Source: Diaphorobacter sp. HDW4A (lineage in GTDB: Bacteria > Pseudomonadota > Gammaproteobacteria > Burkholderiales > Burkholderiaceae_C). Taken from it: DNA of 64,000 nucleotides. The translations under genes and the position numbers were made by a program. Shown piece by piece: positions 63,671-64,000 of the stretch. The notes beneath the pieces are model-generated. The model was not told the origin of the DNA. It made no database searches and saw only the letters and a list, made by a program, of their open reading frames with translations. The DNA lies in NCBI RefSeq assembly GCF_011305995.1, contig NZ_CP049910.1, positions 4,836,001-4,900,000 of the forward strand. Reading direction: 5' to 3'. The first letter of the stretch is position 1, and every line of letters begins with the position of its first letter.

Positions 63671-64000
63671 ATGTTCCATCTGCAGACTCTGGAGCTTGTT
63701 CATTGGGACTACTGCCAGCGCGTGGCGCTGCCGCTCGACGCATCCATCATCACCATCGCCGGACCGAACGGCTCGGGCAAGACCACGCTGCTCGACGCCA
63801 TGCGCACGCTGCTCGGCCTGCGCTGCTCGGCCCCGCGTGACTACAAGACCTATGCCCGCCACGCGGGCGCGCAGACCGCCTGGCTGCGCGCCGTGGTGGA
63901 CAACCGTCCGCAAAGCCGCCAGACCTCGAGTCGCCCGTTTGCACGCCGCCTGATCTACAGCGACCAAGTCACGCTGGTCTGCCGCATCGACAAGAACGGC
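63671..64000 (+). CDS. MukB/MksB/JetC-like SMC ATPase, partial (cut by window end)
   Basis: The first 110 codons of an SMC/SbcC-like ATPase. It begins MFHLQTLELVHWDYCQRVAL and has Walker A IAGPNGSGKTTLLDAM at about residue 28, in the position usual for condensin heads. The start is 6 bases after the MksE-like stop. The coiled coil, hinge and Walker B lie outside the window. Confidence 0.85.
   Translation, partial: MFHLQTLELVHWDYCQRVALPLDASIITIAGPNGSGKTTLLDAMRTLLGLRCSAPRDYKTYARHAGAQTAWLRAVVDNRPQSRQTSSRPFARRLIYSDQVTLVCRIDKNG

Overview
The window is high-GC chromosomal DNA that reads as a beta-proteobacterium of the Burkholderiales, most likely Comamonadaceae (Comamonas/Delftia-like). The basis is the abundance of Bug/TctC-type tricarboxylate receptors, a complete IS1071 (a Tn3-family element best known from Comamonadaceae), the lptD-surA-rsmA order, and family-typical extragenic repeats. 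This assignment is inference; no rRNA or other marker gene is present.

Region 1 (1-7397) is a redox-repair block. Divergent from the rest are a molybdopterin sulfite-oxidase-like protein and its flavin reductase partner. On the plus strand follow MsrA, a thioredoxin-like protein, SelO, a thioredoxin-like/MsrB fusion, an RclA-like flavoprotein disulfide reductase, and the first 34 codons of a second sulfite-oxidase-like gene. That last gene is cut by IS1071 (7367-10570, exactly 3204 bp, one transposase). On the other side IS1071 cuts the 3' end of a Bug receptor gene. The two flanks show no 5-bp target duplication, so the block looks like cargo of a larger IS1071-bounded insertion into a resident catabolic operon.

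Region 2 (10571-22684) is a catabolic locus with divergent operons: acyl-CoA ligase, MaoC-like hydratase, CoA transferase and truncated Bug receptor on the minus strand; TcuA/TcuB-type dehydrogenase and electron-transfer protein, class II aldolase, two Bug receptors and a D-2-hydroxyacid dehydrogenase on the plus strand. The likely substrate is a di- or tricarboxylic acid; it cannot be named from sequence.

Region 3 (22706-29990, minus strand) is a cobalt chelatase operon, cobW-cobN-chlI/chlD, behind a cobalamin riboswitch. The chlI and VWA (chlD) parts lie in different frames joined at an A7 run, which suggests programmed -1 frameshifting.

Region 4 (30146-44818) holds another Bug receptor, a GntR-type regulator, a LIV-type ABC transporter with an M81 (MlrC-like) metallopeptidase, and a BMP/nucleoside-type ABC transporter followed by a cytosine-deaminase-like amidohydrolase. 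An intergenic element inside the LIV operon has a clear second copy upstream of tcuA and folds into a nested stem: a candidate structured RNA or repeat family.

Region 5 (45395-49820, minus strand) holds acetaldehyde dehydrogenase, 4-hydroxy-2-oxovalerate aldolase, an MHS-type transporter and an IclR regulator: the tail of a meta-cleavage pathway without its upper part. Region 6 (50217-64000) is more core-like: maeB, a secreted guanyl-specific RNase with a barstar-like inhibitor, rsmA-surA-lptD, an AmgK-like kinase, rsmE, and the start of a MukFEB/Mks/Wadjet-like condensin operon cut by the window end. No tRNA, rRNA or CRISPR array was seen.
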